This document shows positions 61,197-64,000 of a DNA stretch of 64,000 nucleotides, piece after piece. Below the pieces are notes generated by a model. It saw nothing but the letters and a program-made list of their open reading frames with translations. It ran no database searches and was not told the origin of the DNA. The stretch is from an actinobacterium LLX17 (GTDB lineage: Bacteria > Actinomycetota > Actinomycetes > Propionibacteriales > Nocardioidaceae): assembly GCA_000471045.1 (NCBI GenBank), contig KI301992.1, positions 932,568 through 996,567 on the forward strand. Reading direction: 5' to 3'. How positions within the stretch are numbered: the first letter of the stretch is position 1; each line of letters opens with the position of its first letter. Position numbers and translations under genes: made by a program.

Positions 61197-62584
61197 GCCG
61201 CCTCTCGGGCTTCCCCGAGCACACGCCGGCCGAGCGGATCGTCGAGCTCGCCGTGCTCGACCACCTGCGCGCCACGTTCGAGCTGCACGGCTTCGGGTCG
61301 GTCGAGACCCGCGCCGTCGAGCCGCTCGACGTGCTGCTGCGCAAGGGCGAGATCGACAAGGAGGTGTACGTCGTCAAGCGCCTGCAGGGAGCTGACGACG
61401 AGGCCGCCTCCCTGGCGCTGCACTTCGACCTCACCGTGCCGTTCGCCCGCTACGTCGTCGAGAACGCCTCGCGCCTGGAGTTCCCGTTCCGCCGCTACCA
61501 GATCCAGAAGGTCTGGCGGGGTGAGCGCCCCCAGCAGGGCCGCTTCCGCGAGTTCACGCAGGCCGACATCGACATCGTCGCCCGCGACGTGCTGCGCCCC
61601 CACTTCGACGTCGAGATCGCTCAGGTCATGGCCGAGGCGCTCGACGGCGTCATCGCCCTGGTCGGCACCGATGGCGCGCAGGCCACCCTGCAGGTCTCGA
61701 ACCGCAAGGTGCTGGAGGGCTTCTACCTCGGACTCGGGGTGGCCGACCCCACCGCCGTGATGCAGGTCGTCGACAAGCTCGACAAGCTGCCGGGCGAGAA
61801 GATCGTCGCGCTGCTGCTCGAGCAGGGCCTCGACCAAGCCCAGGCTGAGTCCTGCCTGGCGCTGGCCGAGATCGCCACCCCCGACACATCGTTCGTCGAG
61901 CGGGTCCGCGCCCTCGGGGTCGAGCATCCATTGCTCGACGAGGGCCTGGCCGAGCTGGCGCAGGTCGTCGGCAGCGTGCGCGCGACCGAGCGCGTCGTCG
62001 TGCTGGCCGACCTGCGCATCGCCCGCGGCCTCGACTACTACACCGGCACCGTGTTCGAGACCCGGTTGAGCGGTTACGAGCAGCTGGGCTCCATCTGCTC
62101 CGGCGGCCGCTACGACCAGCTGGCCGCCGACAACCGCAGCACGTATCCCGGCGTCGGCATCTCGCTCGGCGTCTCGCGCCTCCTGGCCGCACTGCTCGCC
62201 GACGGCGTCACCGCCTCCCGCACGGTGCCGTCGGCCGTGCTGGTGGCCGTCTCCGACGAGGACACGCGCGCCGAGGCCGATGCCGTGGCCCACGCCCTGC
62301 GCTCGCGCGGCATCCCCACGGAGGTCGCGCCCGCGGCGGCCAAGTTCGGCAAGCAGATCCGTCACGCCGAGCGCCGCGGCATCCCCTACGTCTTCTTCCC
62401 TGCTGACAGCCGCCCACGGCCCGGCAGCACCCCCGCCGAGGGCGTTACCTCCCACACCGTCAAGGACATCCGAAGCGGCGAGCAGGTCGAGGCCGACCCC
62501 GCCACGTGGACACCCGCCCCCGACGAGCTGCGCCCGCAGATCGTCCGCCCCATCACCCCCAACCAGCAGGAGAGCACCCCGTGA
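61193..62584 (+). CDS. hisS: Histidyl-tRNA synthetase
   Basis: 463 residues, slightly long for the bacterial type. Class II motif 2 region ([23 protein letters not shown]), the histidine motif ARGLDYYTG and a C-terminal anticodon-binding domain. Starts with an ATGA overlap with the hydrolase and ends with a GTGA overlap with aspS. The pairing with aspS is standard. Confidence 0.95.
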   Translation: MSRLSGFPEHTPAERIVELAVLDHLRATFELHGFGSVETRAVEPLDVLLRKGEIDKEVYVVKRLQGADDEAASLALHFDLTVPFARYVVENASRLEFPFRRYQIQKVWRGERPQQGRFREFTQADIDIVARDVLRPHFDVEIAQVMAEALDGVIALVGTDGAQATLQVSNRKVLEGFYLGLGVADPTAVMQVVDKLDKLPGEKIVALLLEQGLDQAQAESCLALAEIATPDTSFVERVRALGVEHPLLDEGLAELAQVVGSVRATERVVVLADLRIARGLDYYTGTVFETRLSGYEQLGSICSGGRYDQLAADNRSTYPGVGISLGVSRLLAALLADGVTASRTVPSAVLVAVSDEDTRAEADAVAHALRSRGIPTEVAPAAAKFGKQIRHAERRGIPYVFFPADSRPRPGSTPAEGVTSHTVKDIRSGEQVEADPATWTPAPDELRPQIVRPITPNQQESTP

Positions 62585-64000
62585 TCCGCACGCATGACGC
62601 CGGAACCCTGACCGCCGACTCGATCGGCGAGCGCGTCACGCTGGCCGGCTGGGTCGCCCGCCGCCGCGACCACGGCGGCGTCGCCTTCATCGACCTGCGC
62701 GAGGCCTCCGGCGTCGTCCAGGTCGTGGTGCGCGAGGAGGTCGCCCACCAGCTGCGCTCGGAGTTCTGCCTCAAGATCGTCGGCACCGTCGAGCGGCGCC
62801 CCGAGGGCAACGAGAACCCCGGCATCCCCACCGGCCAGATCGAGGTCATCGCCGAGGACGTCGAGATCCTCAGCACGTCCGCGCCGCTGCCGTTCCCGAT
62901 CGATGAGTCGGCGGCCTCCAGCGCCGGCGAGGTGGGCGAGGAGGCGCGGCTGCGCTACCGCTACCTCGACATGCGTCGTCCGGCCCTGGCCCACGCCCTT
63001 CGCCTGCGCAGCAAGGTCAACGCCGTCGCGCGCGACGTGCTGGCCCGTCACGACTTCGTCGAGGTCGAGACGCCGACCCTCACCCGGTCCACCCCCGAGG
63101 GTGCGCGCGACTTCCTGGTGCCCGCCCGGCTCCGCCCCGGCAGCTGGTACGCGCTGCCCCAGAGCCCCCAGCTGTTCAAGCAGCTGCTGATGGTCGGCGG
63201 CGTCGAGCGGTACTACCAGATCGCGCGCTGCTACCGCGACGAGGACTTCCGGGCTGACCGCCAGCCCGAGTTCACCCAGCTCGACATCGAGATGAGCTTC
63301 GTCGAGTCCGACGACGTCATGGCCCTGGCCGAGGAGATCTACGCCGCGCTCTGGAAGCTCATCGACGTCGAGCTGCCGACGCCGTTCCCGCGCATCACGT
63401 ACGACGACGCCATGCGCAAGTACGGCTCGGACAAGCCCGACCTGCGCCTCGACCTCGAGCTCGTCGAGTGCACCGACTACTTCAAGGACACGCCGTTCCG
63501 CGTGTTCCAGGCCCCGTACGTCGGCGCGGTCGTCATGCCCGGGGGAGCCTCGCAGGCCCGCCGCCAGCTCGACGCCTGGCAGGAGTGGGCCAAGCAGCGC
63601 GGCGCCAAGGGCCTGGCGTACGTGCTGGTGCAGGAGGACGGCGAGCTGGGTGGCCCCGTCGCCAAGAACCTGTCCGACGCCGAGAAGGCCGGCCTCGCCG
63701 AGCACGTGGGCGCCAAGCCCGGTGACTGCATCTTCTTCGGCGCAGGCGCGGTCAAGTCGACCCGCCAGCTGCTGGGCGCCGCCCGCCTCGAGATCGGCCG
63801 CCGCTGCGACCTGATCGACGAGTCGGCCTGGGCGTTCTGCTTCGTGGTCGACTGGCCGATGTTCGAGTCGGTCAGCGAGCTCGACTCCGGCGACGTGGCC
63901 GTCGGTGGTGGCGAGTGGACCGCGGTGCACCACGCGTTCACCGCGCCCCAGGACCCCGAGACGCTGGCCGATCCCGGCTCGTCGCTCGCGCAGGCCTACG
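62581..64000 (+). CDS. aspS: Aspartyl-tRNA synthetase, 3' end beyond window
   Basis: 473 codons visible from a GTG that overlaps the hisS stop. N-terminal OB anticodon-binding domain ([15 protein letters not shown]), motif 1 region, [22 protein letters not shown] (class II motif 2) and the GAD insertion typical of bacterial enzymes. The C-terminal motif 3 lies outside the window. Confidence 0.95.
   Translation, partial: MIRTHDAGTLTADSIGERVTLAGWVARRRDHGGVAFIDLREASGVVQVVVREEVAHQLRSEFCLKIVGTVERRPEGNENPGIPTGQIEVIAEDVEILSTSAPLPFPIDESAASSAGEVGEEARLRYRYLDMRRPALAHALRLRSKVNAVARDVLARHDFVEVETPTLTRSTPEGARDFLVPARLRPGSWYALPQSPQLFKQLLMVGGVERYYQIARCYRDEDFRADRQPEFTQLDIEMSFVESDDVMALAEEIYAALWKLIDVELPTPFPRITYDDAMRKYGSDKPDLRLDLELVECTDYFKDTPFRVFQAPYVGAVVMPGGASQARRQLDAWQEWAKQRGAKGLAYVLVQEDGELGGPVAKNLSDAEKAGLAEHVGAKPGDCIFFGAGAVKSTRQLLGAARLEIGRRCDLIDESAWAFCFVVDWPMFESVSELDSGDVAVGGGEWTAVHHAFTAPQDPETLADPGSSLAQAY

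Overview
The window is about 70% GC, uses many GTG starts, and carries gene orders typical of actinobacteria: dut-DUF3710-OB-DUF3159 next to a trkA pair; hemE-cgoX-chdC for the coproporphyrin-dependent heme route; thrS-HIT-pgsA (phosphatidylinositol phosphate synthase)-pdxS; pdxT-yebC-ruvCAB-yajC; apt-rel; DUF349-MBL-hisS-aspS. The protein repertoire (DUF3000, DUF3159, DUF3710, actinobacterial sulfite reductase with a leader peptide) points to Propionibacteriales, most likely Nocardioidaceae such as Aeromicrobium. The genus is an inference.

Layout. 1-7 kb: alpha/beta hydrolase, SNF2 helicase, LigB-type dioxygenase, NUDIX, thioredoxin, sugar dehydrogenase lipoprotein, then a tandem hairpin repeat and a small protein behind an IdeR/DtxR-like box. 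7-14.5 kb: cold-shock protein, dut cluster, TrkA pair, RNase D, DUF3000. 14.5-20.2 kb: heme genes, msrB, pyrimidine reductase-like protein, ppk2. 20.3-23.2 kb: sulfite reductase operon with a 26-codon leader peptide. 23.3-28.2 kb: AidB-like dehydrogenase with a degenerate aquaporin-like partner, YihY, YbaK, YchJ, amphi-Trp protein, lipoprotein. 28.2-29.5 kb: four tRNA genes around a class IV aminotransferase. 29.6-36 kb: small proteins, then a TetR/Baeyer-Villiger monooxygenase/acetoacetate decarboxylase-like operon divergent from a ChoD-like GMC oxidoreductase. 36-41.5 kb: thrS, a frameshifted DUF559 gene between palindromic repeats, HIT, pgsA, pdxS. 41.9-45.9 kb: a SipW-type export island. 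45.9-53.9 kb: pdxT, yebC, ruvCAB, yajC, apt, rel. 53.9-59.2 kb: a partner-switching plus polysaccharide-synthase operon. 59.2-64 kb: DUF349, MBL hydrolase, hisS, aspS (cut by the window end).

Two accessory modules stand out. The first, lying between pdxS and pdxT, holds two ER/archaeal-type signal peptidases, three proteins with alternate (SipW-cognate) signal sequences and one LPxTG protein. The second peptidase is fused in one polypeptide to what looks like its own substrate. The second module is a five-gene, stop-start overlapping operon: GAF-PP2C phosphatase, cellulose-synthase-like glycosyltransferase with a helical insertion of about 140 residues, STAS antagonist, RsbW-like ATPase and a membrane-anchored GH26-like glycosidase. 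No sigma factor is present, so it may control the synthase rather than transcription.

Regulation visible in the DNA. Roughly seventeen genes have a -10-like TANNNT element 6-8 nt before the start codon, which is the geometry of leaderless mRNAs. Two divergent pairs (pyrimidine reductase/ppk2 and aidB-like/yihY) have 17-bp intergenic spacers with one symmetric -10 shared by both strands. Several intergenic spaces hold long palindromes that fall into recurring sequence families.
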